From an uncultured Methanomassiliicoccaceae archaeon (GTDB taxonomy: Archaea > Thermoplasmatota > Thermoplasmata > Methanomassiliicoccales > Methanomethylophilaceae): a stretch of DNA of 11,916 bases. A program made the translations under genes and the position numbers. The notes below the pieces were generated by a model. It had not been told where the DNA came from. It made no database searches and saw nothing but the letters and a program-made list of their open reading frames with translations. Shown here one piece after another: positions 1-6,700 of this stretch (the stretch's first letter is position 1; every line of letters starts with the position of its first letter). Where the stretch lies: positions 1 through 11,916 of the forward strand of contig CAJJJM010000024.1 in NCBI GenBank assembly GCA_905187815.1, written 5' to 3'.

Positions 1-1
1 C

Positions 2-658
2 CACAGCATCGCCGTCTACAAGATCACCATCGCGGGCTACCCGTGGATAGACTTCGAGAGCAACGGCGGCAGCAACGTGGACAGGATCCAGATGGAGTCC
101 GCCGGACAGAACGCGGTCGCAGCAGAGGAGCCCGCCGAGCCCGTCAGGGACGGTTTCACCTTCACAGGATGGTTCACCGACGAGGGATGCACCCAGCCCT
201 ATGACTGGAGCTCCCTCGTGACCGAGGCCATCACACTCTATGCCGGATGGTCCCCCATCGGAGATGAGACGGAGACATTCACGATCACATTCGATGCGGC
301 GGGAGGCTCCGTCGATGTCGGAACGATTCAGTGCCAGGATGGAGAGTCCATCGAGCTGCCCGATGCCGTACGCGACGGATTCAGCTTCGACGGATGGTTC
401 GTCGGTGATGAGCGTGTCGGCGGTGCAGGCGACAGCTACGCACCCTCATCCAACGCGACGCTGATCGCCCACTGGACAGAGACCACCACCCCCGGAGGGG
501 ACGAAGACGATTCAGGAGAGTTCCCATATTGGATCCTCGCGCTGATCGTCACCGCCATACTCGGAATCGCGACCTTCATCTCAAAGAACTGGTTCCTCGC
601 GGTCATCACCCTGATCGCCGGAGTCGTCACCGTCCTGCTGTATGCCGGGGTGATCTGA
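2..658 (+). CDS. Partial InlB-repeat surface protein with C-terminal double-TM anchor
   Basis: The reading frame is open to the left edge, so this is the C-terminal 218 residues of a longer protein; the GTG at 77 lies inside a repeat and is not a credible start. Two Listeria-Bacteroides (InlB B-type) repeats are visible. The first spans about 47-250 and ends LYAGW; the second spans 278-475, with FDAAGG, RDGFSFDGWF and a final AHW. A short acidic linker (GGDEDDSG) follows, then two hydrophobic helices (fragment residues about 175-193 and 198-216) separated by a SKNW turn. Repeats of this type build extended beta-rich stalks on exported adhesins. The repeats probably lie outside the cell and the last two helices anchor them. 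The lysine in the turn suggests a cytoplasmic loop. The TGA stop directly abuts the TTG start of the next gene, and the final codons double as that gene's ribosome binding site. The partner it binds is unknown. Confidence 0.85.
   Translation, partial: HSIAVYKITIAGYPWIDFESNGGSNVDRIQMESAGQNAVAAEEPAEPVRDGFTFTGWFTDEGCTQPYDWSSLVTEAITLYAGWSPIGDETETFTITFDAAGGSVDVGTIQCQDGESIELPDAVRDGFSFDGWFVGDERVGGAGDSYAPSSNATLIAHWTETTTPGGDEDDSGEFPYWILALIVTAILGIATFISKNWFLAVITLIAGVVTVLLYAGVI
649..655 (+). promoter_or_regulatory. Shine-Dalgarno GGTGATC inside the end of the upstream gene
   Basis: GGTGATC complements the 3' end of archaeal 16S rRNA (anti-SD within GATCACCTCCT). It overlaps the last sense codons of the upstream gene and sits three bases before the TTG at 659. 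This supports TTG as the start and implies coupled translation. The identical 12-base string GGGGTGATCTGA recurs at 5210-5221. Confidence 0.6.
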
Positions 659-2266
659 TTGCAGCACCAGGCCAGCATCAAACTCCTTTCCCTCGCCATG
701 GTTGCAGTGATGGCGATGACTTGTTTCATCGTCATGACATCTGATGATGAGAGCGATGCTGTCACAGATCTGGGATCATGGAAGCCGTCAGACGATCCCA
801 ATAGAAGCAGTCCGGATGCCGCATATTCCGGCATCGCCAACAATGTGGACAAGATCTACAACAGCGGAGCCCGCACACTCTATCTGCTCCAGGGCGGGAA
901 TGTGACCCTCAGCGAATGGGGAGAGACGAAAACGTTCTACATCGGCTCCATACCCGGCGGAGCCGGATTCGTTAGGACCGACAACGGCGACGGGACGTCC
1001 ATAGTCCATGCCGAGAACATCCAGAAGCTCGGATCCCTGCGTTTCCTCCTGTCCGAGGACAAGGATGGCCAGGTTAACGCATGGTGGCTCGAGATCATCG
1101 TCGTCGGCGAGTCCGTCACCATTGATTCCAAGGGCGGAACAGAAGCCACGGTTGGTTACGAGTACGAGTACAATGTCCAGACCACCCCGTCCGATGCGCA
1201 GATCTCCATATCAGGAGTCGACTGGCTCTCCGTGTCGGGACACACAATATCGGGGACACCTACCGAGGGCGGTTCATTCACGCTGAGGATCACAGCGTCT
1301 CACGACGGATACGAATCCACGACCGAGACGGTGGTGATAGCGGTTTCCGAGGAGCAGACATCTGAAGGGGCACCGGTCATCAACGATCTCAGCTATACCA
1401 TCGACCCCTCAAACCCGTACAGGGTGACCTTCGAGGTCGACGCGGAGAACGCATCCGGAATCACGATAGACTTCGGAGACGGGACCTCCGGTTCCGGTTC
1501 CAGAGTCACACATACCTACGACAGCTCCGGATCGTACACCGTCAGAGCGGTGGCGACGAACGCCAACGGATCCACGTCGGAGACAGAGAGCCTACTGATC
1601 GCTGACAGGACCCCGAACGACTCCGTTCAGTACAACCACCAGTACACATTCACGCTCGGAATCGAGACCAGCGGGGTCGAGCCCGTCGTCTCTGGATGTC
1701 CGTTCCTGGACGTAACCGTCGGGAGCAACTATGTGACCGTCTCCGGGATACCGAGCAGCACGGCCTACGTGGGACAGACCTACAACGTCACTCTCACCGT
1801 CGGGCAGTTCACGATGTCGTGGAGCCTGACAGTCACCGAGGGCTCCACCGTGCCGGTCGCCGGATTCACAGTGGATACCGACGGGCTGACCGTGATCGTC
1901 ACCTCGACAGCGACGAACGCCGACATGACGTTCTACCAGTGGACCAGCGGAGGAAGCTTCGTACAGTCGAACTCCGGGGTCACGAGGTACACCTATGCCG
2001 AGCCCGGCACCTACACCATAACGCAGCGTGTGACATCGACCATCGACGGGCAGACGATAACCGACGAGTACCACACGACCGTAGAGGTCTCCCTGAGCGA
2101 CCCCGGTCCTGCCCCGGCCGAGTCGGATCCTGTTCCGTTCGTGGGGCTGGCGATGGTGGCAATCGGGATCATCGCCCTCGCAGCCGGTGCTTATGTCCGC
2201 AATTACTATGTGATCGCCCTCGCAGCGGTCGTGGCCGTCATCGGCGCTATCCTTTGGTACATCTGA
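659..2266 (+). CDS. Secreted PKD/Ig-like repeat protein with C-terminal double-TM anchor
   Basis: This is a 535-residue cell- or virion-surface protein. TTG is chosen as start because of the SD at 649-655 and because it supplies the positively charged n-region before a hydrophobic signal segment (residues 8-27); the ATG at 698 would remove it. An acidic SDDESDAV stretch follows. Residues about 150-230 look like a bacterial-type Ig fold (HTISGTPTEGGSFTLRITA). Residues 239-315 form a PKD domain with the DFGDGT and THTY hallmarks. Residues 316-395 resemble a second Ig-type domain and 398-478 a second PKD-like domain (AEPGTYTI). A Pro/Asp linker leads to two helices (493-512, 517-534) with an RNYY turn, the same design as in both flanking proteins. 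PKD and Ig domains mediate protein or glycan contacts on surfaces; the ligand is unknown. A viral spike or a host adhesin are both possible. Confidence 0.85.
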   Translation: MQHQASIKLLSLAMVAVMAMTCFIVMTSDDESDAVTDLGSWKPSDDPNRSSPDAAYSGIANNVDKIYNSGARTLYLLQGGNVTLSEWGETKTFYIGSIPGGAGFVRTDNGDGTSIVHAENIQKLGSLRFLLSEDKDGQVNAWWLEIIVVGESVTIDSKGGTEATVGYEYEYNVQTTPSDAQISISGVDWLSVSGHTISGTPTEGGSFTLRITASHDGYESTTETVVIAVSEEQTSEGAPVINDLSYTIDPSNPYRVTFEVDAENASGITIDFGDGTSGSGSRVTHTYDSSGSYTVRAVATNANGSTSETESLLIADRTPNDSVQYNHQYTFTLGIETSGVEPVVSGCPFLDVTVGSNYVTVSGIPSSTAYVGQTYNVTLTVGQFTMSWSLTVTEGSTVPVAGFTVDTDGLTVIVTSTATNADMTFYQWTSGGSFVQSNSGVTRYTYAEPGTYTITQRVTSTIDGQTITDEYHTTVEVSLSDPGPAPAESDPVPFVGLAMVAIGIIALAAGAYVRNYYVIALAAVVAVIGAILWYI

Positions 2267-2271
2267 GGTGA
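2265..2271 (+). promoter_or_regulatory. Shine-Dalgarno GAGGTGA overlapping a stop codon
   Basis: GAGGTGA overlaps the TGA of the PKD protein (2264-2266) and lies five bases before the ATG at 2277. It favours that ATG over the GTG at 2268, which sits inside the SD itself. Confidence 0.6.
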
Positions 2272-2276
2272 AGTCG

Positions 2277-4166
2277 ATGGGCAACTGTGAAACAACTTCC
2301 CCCTTCGGGGGGAGGAGACGCAACACGGCCATCATCGGGGTCCTCTGTGCGGTCATGCTGCTCGCATGTCCTCTGGGGGTGGCCATCGACAACGGCGAGA
2401 TCGTCGAAGAGACCGATGCCAACCCTCTGCTGATCGCCGGGGCGATATTCGTCATAACGTTCGTCGTGACTTATGCGGCATCCTATCTGGCCTCCAACTG
2501 GGGTAGTGGCGATGTACCGGACGGAGGCGATCAGAGCGAGGTCAACGCGGCGTTCAGGCAGGCGCAGGCCGAGCTTCTGAGCAGCAATTACGGAACCGCC
2601 TCGGGGATGTGGTCGCAGCTCGCACTCAACGATGCCCAGCTCTGGTCCTTCGTCGAGTCCTTCTTCGACCTCCAGGCGGAGACGGCGGCGGCCTATCTGT
2701 GGTCGGACACGGCGGACTACGACGGAGACAAGATCCTCGAGGAATCCTCACTGATCTACAACTCACTGATCTACAACTATAACCTGACCAGCGCCTGGAA
2801 CGAGTTCACCGCGTCATGGTCGGATTACAGGAACCTTTGGGCCGAGAAGGGGGAGGCCTACGACAGCATGGAGCTCGGCTACGGCTGGGATTCGGGAACA
2901 TGGGCCGGAGACGGTGTGTTCTCCTCCGAGCTGATGAGGTACGCGACCCCGACGACATCCTCCTACCGTGTCTATCTGGACGTGGTCGGTTCCGATGAGG
3001 AGGGGTACTCGGACCGCACCAACATCATGTACAGCGTCGGTGGCTCCGGTGCCCTTACGTCATTGACGACCGGGGCCACGACCGAGCTCCGCGAGGGACA
3101 GAACGACCTCGAGGATCTCGGAGTGACATCCGGATGGTACGAGCTAGAGGTCGGCCCCACATACCTGTCACAGAACATCTCGGGGAGCGTATCCCATGAT
3201 GGGCTGATGCCCGGCGGATGCCTGCTCCTCCGCAGCGGGGACGGATATGCGTTCGTCTATGAATCGGGGGATTCCCTCGTCGTTGTCCGCAACGGACAGT
3301 CGATCGTGACCGACACGCTCACCATGACGGTCTCCTATGACGACCAGAACGGGAACAGGGTCGATGACAACACAGTGGACCTGAGGCCCGTGGTCATGGG
3401 ATACGACTCGGTCGTCGACGCCCTCAACGAGGCATCCAGATCCGCCAACTATGCAGGGGAGGTCGCATGGAACCTCTACGATGCCATCGGTGAGAGCTCG
3501 GCGCTGCTCAAGCCGTCATCCATAACGTCGGGAACCCAGACGGAGGTCCCGTTGACCGCTCAGCAGGCCTCTCTGATGTACCTCGCAGCAATGGAGCAGA
3601 TAGCAGAGCTCGGAACAGGGGCGACCTCGGAGGAGATCCGCATCTCCCCCGAGAGCATGGATCTCTACTGTTACGGGGACATCTACTTTGAGGGTGCCCT
3701 CATAGCAGAGGATGCCGTCTACACGCCATTCGTCTACGATTCGACAGAGATCTCCGTCGGTCAGCATGACATGGACGTCAACGGGATGGCGATGGTCTGG
3801 GCCACAGGGGTACCGTCACTGGAGTCATGGGACGGATCCACGGACGGAGGATTCATAGTGGACATCTCCGGCTGCAACATGGACACGGCCAACATCGTCC
3901 ATAACGGCACGGAGGTGTCGTCCGTGGAGCTCACGGTCGATTCCATGGAGCGTCTGGGCCTGATCGGGTTCACCAACCCCGGGGTCCCCGACGTCCCGAA
4001 GACCGTGGACATCGTTCCGCTCGTGCAGATCATAATCATCCTGATCGGGGCGATTGTGGCCATCGCCGGGTTCTTCGTAAGGAACCCGTGGCTGATTGTC
4101 ATCGGAATCGTGGTGGCCGTAGCCGGATACTTCCTGGCCGGGTTCATCGCGGGGCTGGTGTTCTGA
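2277..4166 (+). CDS. Large membrane-anchored ectodomain protein, spike-like, unknown family
   Basis: This 629-residue protein is not recognised. A basic N-terminus (GGRRR) precedes a hydrophobic segment (residues 18-36) containing a lipobox-like LLAC at 28-31, and a second helix spans 50-71. A helix-rich region of about 200 residues rich in Ala, Gln, Trp and Tyr follows. It includes a tandem SLIYN-SLIYN produced by a perfect 15-base duplication at 2747-2776. Further on come beta-rich segments and a few cysteines. The C-terminus holds two helices (about 583-601 and 605-629) split by RNPW, matching the two preceding proteins. Most of the chain is therefore likely outside the membrane. Size and position would suit a viral spike or fusion protein, or a host surface protein; I see no diagnostic motif for either. 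Its stop overlaps the SD (GAGGT, 4165-4169) of the next gene, so it is part of the same operon. Confidence 0.8.
   Translation: MGNCETTSPFGGRRRNTAIIGVLCAVMLLACPLGVAIDNGEIVEETDANPLLIAGAIFVITFVVTYAASYLASNWGSGDVPDGGDQSEVNAAFRQAQAELLSSNYGTASGMWSQLALNDAQLWSFVESFFDLQAETAAAYLWSDTADYDGDKILEESSLIYNSLIYNYNLTSAWNEFTASWSDYRNLWAEKGEAYDSMELGYGWDSGTWAGDGVFSSELMRYATPTTSSYRVYLDVVGSDEEGYSDRTNIMYSVGGSGALTSLTTGATTELREGQNDLEDLGVTSGWYELEVGPTYLSQNISGSVSHDGLMPGGCLLLRSGDGYAFVYESGDSLVVVRNGQSIVTDTLTMTVSYDDQNGNRVDDNTVDLRPVVMGYDSVVDALNEASRSANYAGEVAWNLYDAIGESSALLKPSSITSGTQTEVPLTAQQASLMYLAAMEQIAELGTGATSEEIRISPESMDLYCYGDIYFEGALIAEDAVYTPFVYDSTEISVGQHDMDVNGMAMVWATGVPSLESWDGSTDGGFIVDISGCNMDTANIVHNGTEVSSVELTVDSMERLGLIGFTNPGVPDVPKTVDIVPLVQIIIILIGAIVAIAGFFVRNPWLIVIGIVVAVAGYFLAGFIAGLVF
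2747..2776 (+). repeat. Perfect 15-bp in-frame tandem duplication
   Basis: Two identical copies of a 15-base unit (CTCACTGATCTACAA) lie head to tail within the large ectodomain gene and encode SLIYN twice. The length is a multiple of three, so the frame is kept. Perfect identity suggests a recent slippage or duplication event. Confidence 0.85.
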
Positions 4167-4173
4167 GGTCGGT

Positions 4174-4911
4174 ATGAGGGGATTGCAGATCCTTGTGGTG
4201 ACGGTCATGCTGCTGGTCGTAGCCATCCCGTTCTGGAACATCTTCGCCCCCGTCGAGGCAGACGCCGGAGGTGACATCGAGAGGTTGGATGTCGTCTATG
4301 GCAACTACGATCTCAGTGTCGACATCCCGTCGGGTCTCGAGGACTACTACGGCTCGGTCCCGGTCCCCAGGATGGGGATAGAGCAGTACCGGGCGTTCAC
4401 ATTCGTGATGCCGGACGATCCCGCCGTGAGAGCACTCGCGGACAGAATCGTCGAGGCGACGCCGATGATGAGCGACCTGTTCCGCGCCGACTTCACGGTG
4501 GCCGTAGTCCACAGCATCATAGAGTACAGGTCGGATACGGACGTCCACGGTGCATCGGACTACTGGCAGTACCCGGCGGAGACGCTGATCTCCGGCGAAG
4601 GAGACTGCGAGGACCATGCCTTCCTTCTGGCTTCCCTTCTGGAGGCCATGGGGATGGACACCGTGCTCGTGTTCGAGAACGGACATGTACTCGTGGGCGT
4701 GGATGTCGATGGCAGGGACGGGAACTCCGTCGGATACGGAGGCAATCAGTATCTGACCGCAGACTCCACAAACGGATACAGGCTCGGATCCTCCACGGTT
4801 CAGCCGTTGTTCGTGGTCCCCTCCGACTCTCCGAACGTGTGGACCTATGCGATGCTCGGAGGCGCTCTGGCATTGTTCGTGGTCCTGTTGGTCATCCTGA
4901 GGAGGGTCTGA
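4174..4911 (+). CDS. Membrane-anchored transglutaminase-like cysteine protease
   Basis: This 245-residue protein has a signal or anchor helix at residues 4-24, an exported domain, and a C-terminal helix (about 224-242) followed by RRV. The segment WQYPAETLISGEGDCEDHA (131-149) is the hallmark of the bacterial and archaeal transglutaminase-like family. Cys145 of GDCED is the predicted nucleophile, His171 of NGHVLVG the base, and Asp197 of LTADST the third triad residue. Such enzymes hydrolyse or transfer at amide bonds; most prokaryotic members are thought to be proteases or peptide-crosslinking enzymes. Placed just after three large surface proteins and before small membrane proteins, it may process or crosslink them, or act on the host envelope. 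That role is inferred from context. The start ATG follows GAGGT at 4165-4169. The next gene begins one base after this stop. Confidence 0.85.
   Translation: MRGLQILVVTVMLLVVAIPFWNIFAPVEADAGGDIERLDVVYGNYDLSVDIPSGLEDYYGSVPVPRMGIEQYRAFTFVMPDDPAVRALADRIVEATPMMSDLFRADFTVAVVHSIIEYRSDTDVHGASDYWQYPAETLISGEGDCEDHAFLLASLLEAMGMDTVLVFENGHVLVGVDVDGRDGNSVGYGGNQYLTADSTNGYRLGSSTVQPLFVVPSDSPNVWTYAMLGGALALFVVLLVILRRV
4900..4906 (+). promoter_or_regulatory. Shine-Dalgarno AGGAGGG
   Basis: AGGAGGG lies six bases before the ATG at 4913, within the last codons of the transglutaminase-like gene. It sets the start of the small membrane protein. Confidence 0.6.
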
Positions 4912-4912
4912 G

Positions 4913-5221
4913 ATGATCGAGCTCTCCATCGGAGACGTCTGCGGGTACCTGGGTACCATCTGGTGCGTGGCCAACCTCCTGTGGGCGGTTTTCCGGAACG
5001 ACGCGTACAAGGCGATGATCTACGGCATCGGCGTGTTCGCCGCCGTGGTCGTCGCCCTCAATGTGGGTGGGATTCTGAACGACTACACATGGAGCCTCTT
5101 CGGGCTCGGGGTGTTCGGACTCCATCTGGCGATAACCATCTGGCATCACCAGTGGTGGAAGGCCCCGGTGTTCGGGATCCTGTTCGCCGTGTCCACACTG
5201 TCGTTCATGGGGGTGATCTGA
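4913..5221 (+). CDS. Small four-helix membrane protein
   Basis: This 102-residue, strongly hydrophobic protein is of no family I recognise. Four membrane segments can be read, at residues about 6-26, 32-54, 58-76 and 81-101. Short loops separate them, including FRNDAYK and HHQWWK, whose basic residues suggest cytoplasmic turns. It lacks a cleavable signal. It is compact and lies between surface proteins and a membrane/ATPase module. A small multi-pass protein is a recurrent virion membrane component in pleomorphic archaeal viruses, but a host-type chaperone or holin-like role is equally open. The gene is translated from an ATG behind AGGAGGG. Its last codons (GGG GTG ATC TGA) contain GGTGATC, which can serve as the ribosome binding site of the next gene. 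Confidence 0.75.
   Translation: MIELSIGDVCGYLGTIWCVANLLWAVFRNDAYKAMIYGIGVFAAVVVALNVGGILNDYTWSLFGLGVFGLHLAITIWHHQWWKAPVFGILFAVSTLSFMGVI
5212..5218 (+). promoter_or_regulatory. GGTGATC Shine-Dalgarno at gene junction
   Basis: The same GGGGTGATCTGA junction as at 647-658 closes the four-helix gene. The first in-frame ATG of the next gene is at 5236, an unusually long spacing of 17 bases. The start could lie elsewhere or use a non-standard codon. Confidence 0.4.
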
Positions 5222-5235
5222 CGGACACCGTCACG

Positions 5236-6123
5236 ATGATCGTCATGACCACGATGGTCGTGGTCCTGGGCGTGGCCATGGGCGCCGCCGTGCAGAAGAA
5301 GACCTACTTCCTCTACCCGGTGGACGCCTTCACGCTGCTCCTGTTCCTCTTCGTGGGTGTGCAGATCGTCGCCCAGTACCTCCCGCCGCTGTCGGTCGCG
5401 TACGTGGGGGTGGACGCCTACTGGTACGTCCCGCTGGTCATCGGGTACATCGCCGGATACATCGTGTCCGGAAGGACCCGGTACATCATGATCCGCTGCT
5501 TCAATCCGGACAAGTCCACGTACGGGGAGCACTGGATCCTCTACACCAAGGACGGGAGGACGTACAGGCAGGAGCAATCCAACAGGGAGCTGTTCAAGCG
5601 CCTGCTGTTCCACGTGGAGCACGAGGTCGTCAGCAATGCCGACCTCGTGCCGGACTGGGATGACGTGACCTCGTACCCTCTCTTCCCGGAGTTCAGGAAG
5701 AAGTTCCTGATGGCCGAGTGGTGGGAGACCTACGAGATCCCGCCGGAGAAGAGGCAGAAGTACGTCCGCAGGCTGAACGCGACCATCGAGGTCGAGCCCA
5801 GGTTCTACATGCGCCGCTACGTCACCAGCGTGCGCGTCGCCCGCGGCTCGATGGTCTCCCGCATGGACCTGGTCCACGACGCGAAGGCGCTGGACAGGAT
5901 GCAGGGGGACCTCATCGAGGCCAACAACGAGATCTTCAGACTGAGGCAGAGCCTCAACATCAGGATGGCCGACACGGTGGCCGAGTTCCTGGCCGACGTG
6001 TACAGCAAGGCACCCGGAGCGTCGCTCAGCGTGGCGGCGAGGAGGTGGGCACAGAAGCAGAGGGAGAAGGAGAAGGAGCGTGAGAGGGATGCTCGGAAAG
6101 AAGGAAGGCAACAGCAGCAGTGA
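5236..6123 (+). CDS. Three-helix membrane protein with charged cytoplasmic coiled-coil domain
   Basis: The protein has 295 residues from the ATG at 5236, the first ordinary start codon downstream of the preceding stop; reading further upstream only meets CTG or ACG codons. Three hydrophobic helices (about 2-19, 31-49, 62-78) are followed by basic residues (SGRTRY), which place the remaining 215 residues inside the cell. That soluble part begins with a beta-rich stretch (HWILYTKDGRTYRQ), continues through an aromatic patch (AEWWETYEIPPEKR), contains a probable coiled coil at 214-250 (AKALDRMQGDLIEANNEIF), and ends in a Lys/Glu/Arg-rich tail with QQQQ. No family is recognised. The last 35 bases overlap the next gene. 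Placed upstream of a P-loop ATPase, it could be the membrane receptor or platform for that ATPase in assembly or DNA transfer; this is an inference from architecture. Confidence 0.8.
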   Translation: MIVMTTMVVVLGVAMGAAVQKKTYFLYPVDAFTLLLFLFVGVQIVAQYLPPLSVAYVGVDAYWYVPLVIGYIAGYIVSGRTRYIMIRCFNPDKSTYGEHWILYTKDGRTYRQEQSNRELFKRLLFHVEHEVVSNADLVPDWDDVTSYPLFPEFRKKFLMAEWWETYEIPPEKRQKYVRRLNATIEVEPRFYMRRYVTSVRVARGSMVSRMDLVHDAKALDRMQGDLIEANNEIFRLRQSLNIRMADTVAEFLADVYSKAPGASLSVAARRWAQKQREKEKERERDARKEGRQQQQ

Positions 6124-6700
6124 CAGGAAGGAGAGGAAGAAGCCGAGGAAGATGTCGAAGATCCTGACGGAGGCGATCGTCTCCGGGGACGAGTGGCTGG
6201 AGACCGTTCAGATCATCCAGGCCCTCGGCCCGGTGAAGGACCTGGTCCAGGACCAGATCGACGGCTTCGACGCGATGCTCGACCGCTTCTCGGAGATGGG
6301 AGGCACCATCGAGAGGGGTGAGCTCGAGGAGGGCTACTTCCAGATCCGGTTCTCGCTGAGGGACTCCCACTGGACCAAGTTCTTCGACCCCCAGGGGAAC
6401 GAGGTCAGGGACATCAAGGACGACCGCTCGGGCTCCAAGGACCCGGACGCCATGACGCAGATCGCCTACGCCATGCGTGCGTCCCTGGAGATCCCCCGCA
6501 GGGAGTTCGTGAAGGAGGAGCTGGAGAGGCTGGAGTCCTACCTGGAGAGCGACAACACGCTCGCCGGTGTGGAGAAGATGAAGAAGATCTTCGAGGAGGA
6601 TCCTGCGACCCTCTTCGAGGCGGCCTCTGCCGTGGTCCCGGATGCGGTGGAGTCCGACGTGGACATGTCCGCCGTGGTGGACGCCAGGGGGAAGGTATGA
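6089..6700 (+). CDS. Charged soluble protein of unknown function
   Basis: This gene encodes 203 residues from the ATG at 6089, which lies ten bases after GGAG (6075-6078); the in-frame GTG at 6080 would add three residues. The first 25 residues are strongly basic (KKEGNSSSDRKERKKPRK). A mixed alpha/beta central part includes GYFQIRFSLRDSHWTKFFD and is followed by acidic, helical stretches (VKEELERLESYLESDN). There is no signal or membrane helix. The gene overlaps the upstream membrane protein by 35 bases, and its TGA overlaps the ATPase start codon as ATGA, so the three are probably made together in fixed ratio. A scaffold, adaptor or nucleic-acid-binding role would fit the charge pattern. 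I do not recognise the family. Confidence 0.75.
   Translation: MLGKKEGNSSSDRKERKKPRKMSKILTEAIVSGDEWLETVQIIQALGPVKDLVQDQIDGFDAMLDRFSEMGGTIERGELEEGYFQIRFSLRDSHWTKFFDPQGNEVRDIKDDRSGSKDPDAMTQIAYAMRASLEIPRREFVKEELERLESYLESDNTLAGVEKMKKIFEEDPATLFEAASAVVPDAVESDVDMSAVVDARGKV

Noticed and set aside
77..79. GTG start for the first gene
   Set aside because: It lies inside an InlB-type repeat and the frame is open to the left edge, so the true start is outside the window.
1592..2455. Minus-strand ORF of 287 codons
   Set aside because: Antisense to the PKD protein; low-complexity Gly/Arg/Asp/His composition and no ribosome binding site.
5146..6111. Minus-strand ORF of 321 codons
   Set aside because: It is the antisense of the membrane coiled-coil gene in GC-rich DNA, with composition (Asp/His/Val/Leu-rich, no domain) typical of a shadow frame, and runs against the operon.
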